Shown piece after piece: positions 55,021 through 64,000 of a stretch of DNA of 64,000 nucleotides. Made by a program: the position numbers and the translations under genes. The notes below the pieces were generated by a model that searched no databases, was not told the DNA's origin, and saw nothing but the letters and a program-made list of their open reading frames with translations. The stretch comes from Echria macrotheca (Eukaryota > Ascomycota > Sordariomycetes > Sordariales > Schizotheciaceae), in contig MU839830.1 in assembly GCA_030411725.1 (NCBI GenBank), positions 1,240,001 through 1,304,000 on the forward strand, in the 5' to 3' direction. Within the stretch, counting starts at the first letter, position 1, and every line of letters starts with the position of its first letter.

Positions 55021-58000
55021 ATGAGGGTCTGGGGAGCTATACAGGCCTCGGCCTTGCTCGCGTCGCTCCTGTGGACGGCGCCCCTCGCAGCCAAGAAGGA
55101 CCGGCCGACGGTCTCGGTCAAGGCGTTCGACAACAAGCCGTCGTACATCAACTACTTTGCCGATTCCGAAGTCGTCCTCTTCCAGGACGTCGACGACAAC
55201 GATGTCTACATATCGCCCGACTCGGGCGGCAAATGGGACCGCGTCGACGCCGTGCCCAAGGGCAAGGCCTGGCTGCTCGTCATGCACGAATTCGACTCGA
55301 AGCGCGCCTACATCCTCACCCAAGGCACCCAACACTATCGCACCTCGGATCGCGGCAAGACATGGGACAAGTTCGACTCGGCGGCTGAGATAAGCATGTT
55401 CCGCGGTGACATCCTCCAGTTCCACGCTGCCGATCCCGACCGCATCATCTTCAACGGCATGGTCTGCCAGGGCATCTTCTGCCAAGAGGTTGCCACATAC
55501 ACGACGGATGGCTTCAAGACGGCGGCCAAGGGGCTGCGCAGCAACACGGCCGGCTGCTGGTGGGCCAAGTCTTCGGATCTGTTCACCACAGGCTCGGATG
55601 ATCTCGACAAGAACCGCATCCTGTGCATAGTCCTCAGCGACTTTTCACCCTTCAAGCAGGACCAGCGGCTCCTAATCTCGGACAACTTCTTCAGCTCGGC
55701 AGGCGCGGATAGCAAGGATATCCAGGAATTCGAGCCGAATCTCGACACCAACAAGGCTGTACAGGGCATTGTCAATGTGGCTGCTGTCAAGAAGTATCTG
55801 CTGGTCGCAACCACGTCCATGAACACGGACGAGATGGCTCTGTTCGTCACCGACGACACCAAGAGGTGGCATAGGGCCATCTTCCCGGGTGCTCACGATA
55901 GTCACGACCACCGGCTCATGCAAGAGGCGTACACGGTCCTGGAAAGCACAAACTACAGCATACAGATCGATGTCATGACGACGAAGCCGTCGAACCCGAT
56001 GGGCGTCTTGTTTACCAGCAACTCGAACGGCACTTTCTTCAGCGAGAATATCGAGCACACGAATCGCAACCATATGGGCCACGTGGATTTCGAGAAGATT
56101 GCTGGTATCCAGGGCATCTTCATGGTCAACAAGGTCGATAACTGGAAAGACGTGGAGAAGAAATCGAGCACGGCCAAGAAAATCGTCACAGAAATCACGT
56201 TTGATGATGGCCGCACTTTTGAAGATGTCACGGCCGATGGCAAGAGGCTGCACCTGCACTCGGTTACCGAGCTTACGAATCTCGGCCGCGTCTTCTCCAG
56301 CCCGGCGCCGGGCCTTGTGATGGGCAATGGCAACACGGGTGACTACCTCAGCGACTATTCCAAGGCTGATCTGTTTGTGTCGGATGATGCCGGCAAGACG
56401 TGGACCAAGGCGTTGGAAGGGCCGCACAAATACGAGTTTGGAGACCAGGGCTCCATCATCGTTGCCATCCGGGCGTCGGAGGAGGAAGACGTCAAGGATT
56501 TCAGCTACTCTCTCGACCACGGCATTACCTGGACGAAGGAATCTCTGCCAGATGATATGAAGATGTGGCCCTATGTCCTCACCACGGTCCGGGACTCGAC
56601 AAGCCTAAAGTTCCTGCTCATTGGCAAAGCGGGACGCAAGTACCAAGCCATCTCGATCGATTTTGAGGGCCTTCACGAAGACACTTGCAAGGAGAGTGAC
56701 CTCGAGGAGTGGTTCGCGCGAACCGATAAGGATGGCAAGCCGACCTGCCTCATGGGCCACACGCAGAGCTTCTCCCGGCGCAAGAAGAAGGCCGAGTGCT
56801 TCCTCAAGCAAGAGTTCAAGCACGCGGTGGCGCAGACCAAGGACTGCGACTGCACAGACCAGGACTACGAGTGCGACTTCAACTTCATCAGGAGTGAGGA
56901 CGGCAAGTGCATCTCGAAAGGGCCCATCATCGCACCCGACGGAGCTTGTCGGGATGGCAAGACCTCGTTCAAGGGGACATCTGGGTACCGCAAGATTCCG
57001 GGCAATACCTGCAAGGCGACAAAAGAGATGGACGAGAAATACAAGGACGTCGAGCGCCAGTGCTCTGACAGCACAGACCGACCGCCCGCTCCTGCGACCG
57101 ACAAGGTGTCTCAGAAAGAAAACAAGTTTGGCAGTGACTGGGACTTTTTCGAGAAGCACTACCTCGAACGGGGTGAAACCAGCTCCAACACGGACGAGAA
57201 TGTGATTATGCGACCTCGGAAGGGCGAGAAGTCGGCCGGTGACGTCTGGGTCACGCATAACCAGGGAAAGACATGGGACAAGCCAAAGGCTCTTGCCGAT
57301 ACCGATATCTGGAGAATCATCCCTCACAAGTACTTTGGCGATCTCGTCTTCTTCATCACCAAAACGAAGGTGTTCTATACTTCGGACAGCGGGGTGCATT
57401 TCCACAGTTTCAAGCCCCCGACGGATCCCACGTCTAACTCTTGGCTTGAATTCCACCCCGACAAGCCGGACTGGCTGATCTGGATTGGCGATAAGTGCGA
57501 GGACAATGAGTGCTACCGGGTTGCCTCGTTCTCCAAGGACCGCGGAGACCACTGGGAGACCGCCGCTAGATATGTGTACTCGTGCGAGTTCACCGGGTCC
57601 AGCGCCTACAAGTATCCGCAACGCGCAGCGCAGCAGATCGTCTGCCGCAAGCGCGAGAAGGAGAACAACAACAGCGATAATCCGTACGTGTTTGTCACGT
57701 CCAACGACTGGTTCGACAGTGAACAGGTCAGCCTCAAGAATGTCAAGGGTTTCGCCACGATGGCCGAGTTTATCGTCGTCGCCACCGAGGACACGGAGAA
57801 GAAGACGCTGAAGGCTCATGCCAGTCTTGACGGCATCACATTCGCCGAGGCTCATTTCCCGCACGGCTTCGAGGTTCCGCACAAGCATGAGTTTACGGTA
57901 TTGGACAGTTCCACACATGCCGTCAACCTGTTTGTTGCGACGTCGGCCGATCTCACTCGCGGTTATGGTACCATCTTGAAGAGCAACTCCAACGGTACTT

Positions 58001-59616
58001 CATACGTCGTCAGCATCCGGAACGTCAACTGTGATGAGGACTTTTATGTCGACTTTGAGAAGATGCTCGGCCTTGAGGGAGTTGCCGTCGTCAACGTTGT
58101 GTCCAATCCGGACGCAAAAGACTCCAAGACATTGCAGACCAAGATAACCCACAACGACGGGAGCCTGTGGCGATACCTGCCCACTCCGGAGAATGACGAG
58201 TTTGGGCAGTTCCCCTGTCGATCCAGAGGCGACCCCAACTGCGCCTTGCACATCCACGGGTACACTGAGCGCCGAGACCACACCAAGCTGTACTCATCAA
58301 ACGGCGCTGTCGGCATCATGTTTGCCTGGGGAAATGTCGGCAACAAGCTGGGTCCACTGAAGGAGGCCGACACGTTCATGACGACGGATGCTGGCGTGTC
58401 GTGGAAGCGGGTCAGGAAGGGACGGTGGACGTGGGCGATTGGCGACCACGGATCTGCCATCGTGCTAGTTCAGACGGCCTCGCAGGCGCCCAAGACGAAG
58501 GAGATCTACTACTCGCTCAACCAGGGCAAGACGTGGGAGAAGCATGAGTTTAGCGAGAAGGAGGTTGAGATTTCCGACATTACGACACAGCGATCGGGTA
58601 GCTCGCGCAGCTTTATCCTCTGGGGCAAGGATGGGGGCGAGAACTTTGCCATGAACGTGGATCTTTCTGGCTTCACCGAGCGCGTGTGCAAGCACGACGA
58701 TGACCCGAGCAAGTCGGACTACGAGATCTGGACGGCCAAGTATCCTGAGATGCCCGACGGGTGTCTGTTTGGACACAAGTCGCAGTACTTGCGCAAGAAG
58801 GACGACAGAAAGTGCTACAATGATATCCGGTTGCAGCAGCTCTACAACAAGGAGAACTGCACCTGTGCTAGGCAAGACTATGAGTGGTACGTATCTTGTC
58901 TTCCTCCAGTGTTGTTCACAGCTAACCGTCGAAGCGATTATAACTACGAGCTTGACAGCCATGATCAATGCGTCCTAGTTCCCGGGCTCCAGTCGCTAGA
59001 CCCGGTGAAATGGTGTGCCGACCACCCAGATGCCGTTGAGTATTACGAGAATACAGGTATGCGGCGCATACCGCTGACGACGTGCGTGGGCGGAACCGAG
59101 TACGACAAGGCGTCTGCGCCCAAGATCTGCCCCGGCAAAGAAAAGGAGTTTGATGAGAAGTACGGAACCTCGGGCGTGACCATCTTCTTTGCTGTGACGA
59201 TACCGTTCGCGCTCGCCGCCGCGGCCGGCTGGTGGGTGTGGCGCAACTGGAACGGCAAGTTCGGCCAGATCCGGCTCGGCGAGCAGGGCAGCAGCGCTTT
59301 TGACTCAGACCGGCCGTGGGTCAAGTACCCGGTCATTGCGGTCAGCGCCGTGGTGGCTGTCATTGGGGCCCTGCCGGTCGTGGCGACGAGTCTGTGGCGG
59401 GCGGCGCGGGGCGTCGCGGACCGGTGGGGGCTCGGGGGTACCGGTGGCCGGGGGGCGTGGTCCCGACTGGGCGGCAGTGGAGGGGGCAGGTTTGCGAATG
59501 GGGGGACGAGGCGGTTCACTACGAGGGACAGTTTTGCCAGGGGGTCGGGAGACTATGCCATTGTGGATGATGACGAGGGGGAGTTGCTCGGGGAGGATAG
59601 TGATGAGGAGGTATGA
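55021..59616 (+). CDS. VPS10: Vacuolar sorting receptor Vps10 (sortilin family)
   Basis: Type I receptor that carries carboxypeptidase Y-like hydrolases from the late Golgi to the prevacuole and recycles by retromer (family knowledge). Exons 55021-58886 and 58935-59616 give 1515 residues. The signal peptide (MRVWGAIQASALLASLLWTAPLAA) is followed by two tandem Vps10 domains, each a ten-bladed propeller rich in SDDAGKTW-type Asp boxes (SPDSGGKWDR, TSDRGKTWDK, TTDAGVSWKR) and ending in Cys-rich 10CC modules (CDCTDQDYECDFNF and CTCARQDYECDYNYEL). The 48-nt intron (GTACGT, GCTAAC, AAG) splits the Cys codon of the second module; being a multiple of three without stops, it leaves the frame open if unspliced. 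The main membrane segment is at about 1370-1392 and a second hydrophobic stretch at about 1419-1443. The tail ends acidic (DDDEGELLGEDSDEEV). Confidence 0.95.
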   Translation: MRVWGAIQASALLASLLWTAPLAAKKDRPTVSVKAFDNKPSYINYFADSEVVLFQDVDDNDVYISPDSGGKWDRVDAVPKGKAWLLVMHEFDSKRAYILTQGTQHYRTSDRGKTWDKFDSAAEISMFRGDILQFHAADPDRIIFNGMVCQGIFCQEVATYTTDGFKTAAKGLRSNTAGCWWAKSSDLFTTGSDDLDKNRILCIVLSDFSPFKQDQRLLISDNFFSSAGADSKDIQEFEPNLDTNKAVQGIVNVAAVKKYLLVATTSMNTDEMALFVTDDTKRWHRAIFPGAHDSHDHRLMQEAYTVLESTNYSIQIDVMTTKPSNPMGVLFTSNSNGTFFSENIEHTNRNHMGHVDFEKIAGIQGIFMVNKVDNWKDVEKKSSTAKKIVTEITFDDGRTFEDVTADGKRLHLHSVTELTNLGRVFSSPAPGLVMGNGNTGDYLSDYSKADLFVSDDAGKTWTKALEGPHKYEFGDQGSIIVAIRASEEEDVKDFSYSLDHGITWTKESLPDDMKMWPYVLTTVRDSTSLKFLLIGKAGRKYQAISIDFEGLHEDTCKESDLEEWFARTDKDGKPTCLMGHTQSFSRRKKKAECFLKQEFKHAVAQTKDCDCTDQDYECDFNFIRSEDGKCISKGPIIAPDGACRDGKTSFKGTSGYRKIPGNTCKATKEMDEKYKDVERQCSDSTDRPPAPATDKVSQKENKFGSDWDFFEKHYLERGETSSNTDENVIMRPRKGEKSAGDVWVTHNQGKTWDKPKALADTDIWRIIPHKYFGDLVFFITKTKVFYTSDSGVHFHSFKPPTDPTSNSWLEFHPDKPDWLIWIGDKCEDNECYRVASFSKDRGDHWETAARYVYSCEFTGSSAYKYPQRAAQQIVCRKREKENNNSDNPYVFVTSNDWFDSEQVSLKNVKGFATMAEFIVVATEDTEKKTLKAHASLDGITFAEAHFPHGFEVPHKHEFTVLDSSTHAVNLFVATSADLTRGYGTILKSNSNGTSYVVSIRNVNCDEDFYVDFEKMLGLEGVAVVNVVSNPDAKDSKTLQTKITHNDGSLWRYLPTPENDEFGQFPCRSRGDPNCALHIHGYTERRDHTKLYSSNGAVGIMFAWGNVGNKLGPLKEADTFMTTDAGVSWKRVRKGRWTWAIGDHGSAIVLVQTASQAPKTKEIYYSLNQGKTWEKHEFSEKEVEISDITTQRSGSSRSFILWGKDGGENFAMNVDLSGFTERVCKHDDDPSKSDYEIWTAKYPEMPDGCLFGHKSQYLRKKDDRKCYNDIRLQQLYNKENCTCARQDYEWYVSCLPPVLFTANRRSDYNYELDSHDQCVLVPGLQSLDPVKWCADHPDAVEYYENTGMRRIPLTTCVGGTEYDKASAPKICPGKEKEFDEKYGTSGVTIFFAVTIPFALAAAAGWWVWRNWNGKFGQIRLGEQGSSAFDSDRPWVKYPVIAVSAVVAVIGALPVVATSLWRAARGVADRWGLGGTGGRGAWSRLGGSGGGRFANGGTRRFTTRDSFARGSGDYAIVDDDEGELLGEDSDEEV

Positions 59617-59794
59617 TTAGCTGGGTTGCGGGAGTTTTGGTTTGTAAAGCAGGCAGGCTGGGACTCGGGTAGCGTGGTTTGGATGTGAATATACGTTGTC
59701 TTGTGTGTGTGTTGGGTTTTATTGGGCATGGAGTTTGGTATCTTTCGAGAGAATACACTGGTTAATGGTGCTTGCTGTTTTAGTGTGGGAAACT

Positions 59795-60008
59795 ATGGAC
59801 ATTTATTCTAGATGATGTAGAACTAGGTGATCTGGTCAGTTGCCCGAGCCAGATCCGACCAGGTACATCTGTGGTGGATAGCTTCATCCATTCTTTGCTG
59901 CAAGTAAACAAAGTGTCTAAAATGGTGACGCCAGTATAATGGCCTAGCTTAGGTACGACGGCATCAAACTCGCGATTCACTCACCGTCCAGGAAGATCCC
60001 CTCAAATC
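59795..60008 (+). repeat. Dispersed repeat, copy B
   Basis: Begins 178 bases after the VPS10 stop and runs about 214 bases. It shares order and orientation of blocks with copy A in the DPH6 3' flank. The minus strand has a short open frame here (59780-59980), probably incidental. Confidence 0.65.
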
Positions 60009-60023
60009 GGGGGTTGGCTTGTG

Positions 60024-60051
60024 GTATGTGTATGTGTATGTGTATGTGTAC
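60024..60051 (+). repeat. (GTGTAT) microsatellite
   Basis: Four to five consecutive TATGTG-type hexamers immediately after dispersed repeat copy B. An A- or T-rich or simple-repeat tail next to such an element would fit retroposition, but this is only suggestive. Confidence 0.85.
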
Positions 60052-60385
60052 ACTGGTAAGCACTCGATGGGGAGGGAGGGAGGGCCATTGTTGTCGATCC
60101 TATCATTATCAAGAAGGTATAATTTTTTTTCTGCATGTATATATATGTCTGTGTGCACGGTTTACGGGAGACTACAGTTTTTTTCTTTCTCTGGACTGTC
60201 TATACGGTTGTATAGAGTTGGGGTTTGTTAAGTATGATAAGGTGGGGAAGGTATGCATGCAGCTGCCTCGGAACCGAGTTTTGGTTGTTTGTGGTTCTCT
60301 TCTGTTCTTGTGGAACATGCAACCGTATAGGTACTGTACTGCAGGAGATGGAAGACTGATGATGAGTGGCCTTGGCGGACGGGAT

Positions 60386-60433
60386 GGATTCCGGATTCCG
60401 GATTCCGGATGGCGGATGGCGGATGGCGGATGG
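60386..60433 (+). repeat. Heptamer minisatellite, GGATTCC then GGATGGC
   Basis: Three GGATTCC units run directly into three GGATGGC units and a final GGATGGG, a tandem array whose unit changed part-way. Confidence 0.9.
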
Positions 60434-63090
60434 GATGGAATGAATTCTGTGTGGATGAACTCTCTGCGAGTGTGCTTGTGCTTGAAACCCCCACGTTTTT
60501 TCTGTGTGCAGGAATTTCTGCGCGGGTCCTTGAGCGCTGCCAGCGGAGGGGATTTCAGTTCATTTTGAGGAGATACTGGAATACTGGAGATTCATTGAGA
60601 TGTTTAGTAGGGATTTACGGTGGAGTTTTTGAGTCTTCAACTTGGGGTGCTTGGGGGGTTTATTCAGATAGTTACGGTACTCGAGGTAGAAATCCATCAG
60701 ATTCAATGGCAAGCTCATTAGACTTAGTTTTTGATGGAACTCGGGTTTTAACCACACGGCGGAAATTTCTATCGAGGTTCAGCCATACAACTAGACACGA
60801 GACATTGCCGGAAGATGTGTTGCTTAGCCTCGGTGCGACAGCTGAGGCATAGCATTGAGACTTGAAGGTCTGCTTCAACGCCCTGCCTGAATGAGCACCT
60901 CACTAGGTAGCCGCTCGGCATAAACCATGAAAATCATCACCAATTACTCTAATTCCTTTCCACTGCCACAGCCAGGTCTCTCTTTTCGAATGCGTGACTT
61001 GCACGTGAGTGGAGGCTGTGCGTCGACTTTTTCCAATGCATTGACGACATGGACATGGACATGGATTGGGGGGTTCTCATCACACAGTCCATCACTGCGC
61101 AGCAACAGCATATCATGTTCCTCATCACTCACAGCCCACTGATAACCCCCCGCAGCGCAGCAATTGCTTTTCCAGGTTTCCAAGCAGCATGAGGCAGGCG
61201 CCAATAACCTTTCCCAGCTGCTGTCCAGGGGGGGCTGCTGTGATTCTCCAGACTCGATATCACGGCCGTGGATAGGAATCTGTGATAGGATACCTTAGTT
61301 ATGCGGCTTTTGTTTTGCTTCGCAGGTTCTTTGCGATTCGCGCTGCCACCGCGGGACGTGATGGGTTTACACTAGACTCAGACATGTGTCTCACACGTGT
61401 TTTTTCCTTTTAAATCTCTCGATGATCGCGATACGCCGACGCGGTTGGTTGGAAATAGTATCTTTTACCGCTGGACCGCTGTACCCGCTGCAGATGAACC
61501 GCCCCCGCTAGTGACGTGATACGTTTCTTCCCGATGTGATGATGATTTGCTTTCTGTGGGTTTACCCGATTTGACTAACTATTGACTCTGATCACGGCTT
61601 TGGCATCAGGGAAAGAAAGACGATGGGATGAACACCGGTCTGCGGCTGGATTTCGAAACACAGCGACGAAGAAGGAAGAGGAAGGGGGTGAAACTTTGAC
61701 AGCCAGCCGCAACCATGGAACTCGAATCACTGGGTCGACTTGCCGGGAATCAGTAACCTGGCTCGACGACGACCTGCGATCTCGGGAGAGCAGTGAACAG
61801 ACAGTCGTACGGAGTACACTCCGTGTTCAGACATTTCTTTTTCCGTCGAACTTGCCTCTCGATTTCATGCTCACTGTATTCCGTGACAAACTTCAAAATC
61901 CAGGAAGCCGTTCCTGAGATGCCAGACTGCTCGAGAGTTCTGAGACAATCACACCGTAACCCAAGCCTGCACCTCTCTCCATCTGCTTACCGCTGCCACC
62001 GTCGTGACAGTTTCCAGGCCACAAACGCTAAGAGACTGCTGAAAAAGCAAGCCGGGATCGGAAGTGACGGTCGGGAGTGACGTGCTCAGACCCTTTTTTG
62101 CCCTGACCTTGCCTGCTGCTGCTGCCCCTCCTTCTTACCAACCCCTCCCTCCTCGAGAGCTGGGGATGTAAAAACAAGATATGCATGAGATTCAACCCCG
62201 CGAAAAAGCAAGTCTAGCAGCTAAGTTAGACCCTTGGCCGGGATGTAAGGATGAAGTTTGGCAGGGGAAGAGCAATGGCAAGCAGAGGTAAAGACGACAG
62301 GTCACCTCGTCCATTGCCATATGCCTTTTTATCAGTCTAGAATAGAGGTCCAGATTTTCATCAGTGTCGACAACGAGACAATTACCCATCTGAGCCAGCC
62401 GAACACCCATATCCTCCACCAAATGTTTGGTGTATGTATGTATGTATGTAGGAGCGAGTGACACTGACCCCGCCCTCGGCTCTGGAATGGGGGATCCAAC
62501 TCCCGTCCGCAGTCCAAAAAGTACCTACAGTACCTACTCTATCACCAGGCACATAACACTCTGCGAAGAGTATATACCCGGTTCGGACCTCCTCGCTGAC
62601 AATCCCAATACAACCCTCCCGCCTAGACAGCTGCAATATCAGCTCTGCAATATCATAGCGTTCAATATATAGCACACCCCCTTTCTCAATGATACCTTAC
62701 CTTAACACAAGAAAAAAAAGAGAAGTAGGAGAGCGCGCAGCATACATCTCAAGGGGGTCCGTCCGCTCACCATCTTTCCCTGCCATTGTATGTATCCTCC
62801 AATTCTCCCACAAGGTAAGAAATGGCAAACAGAGAGAGAGGAGAGGGGTGTGTGAGCGGAGCCGTAGCACAAACCCCCAAGGTAACATCGAACAACACAC
62901 ATCGCCTACATCGACCACCGTTGGCATGCAGATACACAGATGCACACACCAACACTACAACTTCGCTTTCACACACTCAGACACACACATTCACCTCTCT
63001 CTGGACAGACCAATAAGGAAGAAAAAAGAACGAAATACAGGCCCGTCCGTTCCCCGCCCATCCCAGGCTTATAATAAGCTTGATATAGAC

Positions 63091-63111
63091 CAGCAGCAGC
63101 AGCAGCAGCAG
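63091..63111 (+). repeat. (CAG)7 microsatellite
   Basis: Uninterrupted trinucleotide repeat in non-coding DNA. A short duplicated CTCCAGA/CTCCGGA tract follows at about 63119-63145. Confidence 0.95.
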
Positions 63112-63871
63112 GGGGTTTCTCCAGACTCCAGACTCCGGACTCCGGCGTGGCGAGCATGGGTCAAACTAAACCTTAGCGTCAAGTTAGGTACCGCAAGTAG
63201 CACTCAGACAGACACTGAAGCACACTCAACCCATCATAGGAGCATCGCTCGGCGTGTCGAGCCGAGGAATCCATTCCCAGTCTAGTGCAGTCCAGGACCA
63301 TCGACTTCAGGTGAGTTTGGTTCGGGACGCTCGATACCAAGATTGCCTCTCCACCCGAGAAAAAACACCAATATCTTGTATCTAGCGTTGAATTACCGGT
63401 AGGACCAACCACGTTTGCAACATCCCAAGATCCAAGAAATAAATCTGGTATATATTCACACAAACGCCCCCCCTCCTAGAAATAACAACCTAGCGTGTGG
63501 GGGTAATGTAGATAAAGTACAACAACAGAATCTTCCACCCTCCTAGAGAGAGAGAGAGAAAAGTGGTATAACCCCGCCACCTTAACCAAACCCCATCCCA
63601 ACGCCTTGCAAAGCTTGTTAAGAAAGAAAACAAAAAAAATCCCAATCTTCTTCTCCGTCTGTGCCAATTTTGTGTTCAGAAACAACAACACACACGACAA
63701 GGTTAAAAAAAAAGAGAGTCGTAATGATATATGCAAGTCGTGACAACAAAGGTATTAACAAGATATACGGGACAAGGACAAGGTCAAGGACAAGGACACA
63801 CAAAACACACAACGACCACCCGCCGCCATCGTCGTCGCCGTCGTTCGTCGTCGGGCGCCTCGTGGAATCCC

Positions 63872-64000
63872 CTAAGCCCTCCGCACCCGGTTCCAAATCC
63901 TCTTCATCACGCCCTTATCGGTCGTCGTCGTCGTCGCCACAGAGCCCCAATCAAACGCCGCCAAGCGCTCCAGACTCTCCTTCTGCGCCGCCGCCGCCGC
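63872..64000 (-). CDS. Partial reading frame, C-terminal end
   Basis: A minus-strand frame enters from outside the window and stops at 63874-63872. Its 42 visible codons give a poly-Ala start, then KESLERLAAFDWGSV, a run of five Thr and an amphipathic basic end, DKGVMKRIWNRVRRA. This end looks like a genuine protein C-terminus, with a helical pattern and no low-complexity continuation. Too little is visible to name a family. The neighbouring frame on the same strand is less protein-like. Confidence 0.4.
   Translation of the reverse strand, partial: AAAAAQKESLERLAAFDWGSVATTTTTDKGVMKRIWNRVRRA

Larger units (their letters stand above)
59617..63871. other. Intergenic, VPS10 to partial gene
   Basis: 4.3 kb without a supported gene. 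It holds dispersed repeat copy B, several microsatellites and a minisatellite (listed), GACATG triplication at about 61045-61060, a TGTA repeat at 62431-62450, and CA-rich DNA toward 63000. No tRNA or rRNA was found. Confidence 0.55.

Overview
The window is nuclear DNA of a filamentous ascomycete, most likely a Sordariomycete close to the Sordariales (inference). The signs are short spliceosomal introns (44-77 nt, mostly GTRNGT donors with a GCTAAC- or CTGAC-type branch site and CAG or AAG acceptor), monocistronic genes on both strands, orthologues of Neurospora genes such as arg-3 and lrg-1, and intergenic DNA that is rich in microsatellites. I assigned fifteen protein-coding genes with confidence and one partial gene end. 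No rRNA, tRNA or CRISPR array was found.

Positions 1-19.2 kb form a dense housekeeping block: the 3' end of a LIM-RhoGAP (Lrg1-type), a G-patch/DUF4187 protein, a mitochondrial PPR protein divergent from RCL1 (18S rRNA processing), a DUF1746 membrane protein (Dsc4-like) divergent from cytosolic phenylalanyl-tRNA synthetase alpha, the mitochondrial arginine-specific carbamoyl-phosphate synthase large chain, and an Erg26-like sterol dehydrogenase. The PheRS and CPS genes both carry Gcn4/CPC-1-type sites, which fits control by amino-acid starvation. The CPS gene has a 676-nt intron that contains a long foldback, MITE-like element.

Positions 19.2-31.5 kb hold about 12 kb without a convincing gene, ending at a Msn2/4-Seb1-type zinc-finger activator. 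Positions 33.4-47.2 kb hold DPH6, a membrane-anchored type-B carboxylesterase, a DGAT2-family acyltransferase and a second C2H2 regulator with a coiled-coil tail. A cluster of inverted repeats ending in a T-run lies between the Msn2-like gene and DPH6 and could encode a structured or microRNA-like RNA. Positions 47.2-64 kb hold a long gap, a secreted SUN-family wall protein, the sorting receptor Vps10, and another long gap ending in a partial minus-strand reading frame.

The genes do not form one pathway. The most unusual items are the foldback element inside the CPS intron, the hairpin cluster at 34.6-34.8 kb, a repeat shared by the 3' flanks of DPH6 and VPS10, and repeated use of the palindrome TACCTAGGTA between genes.
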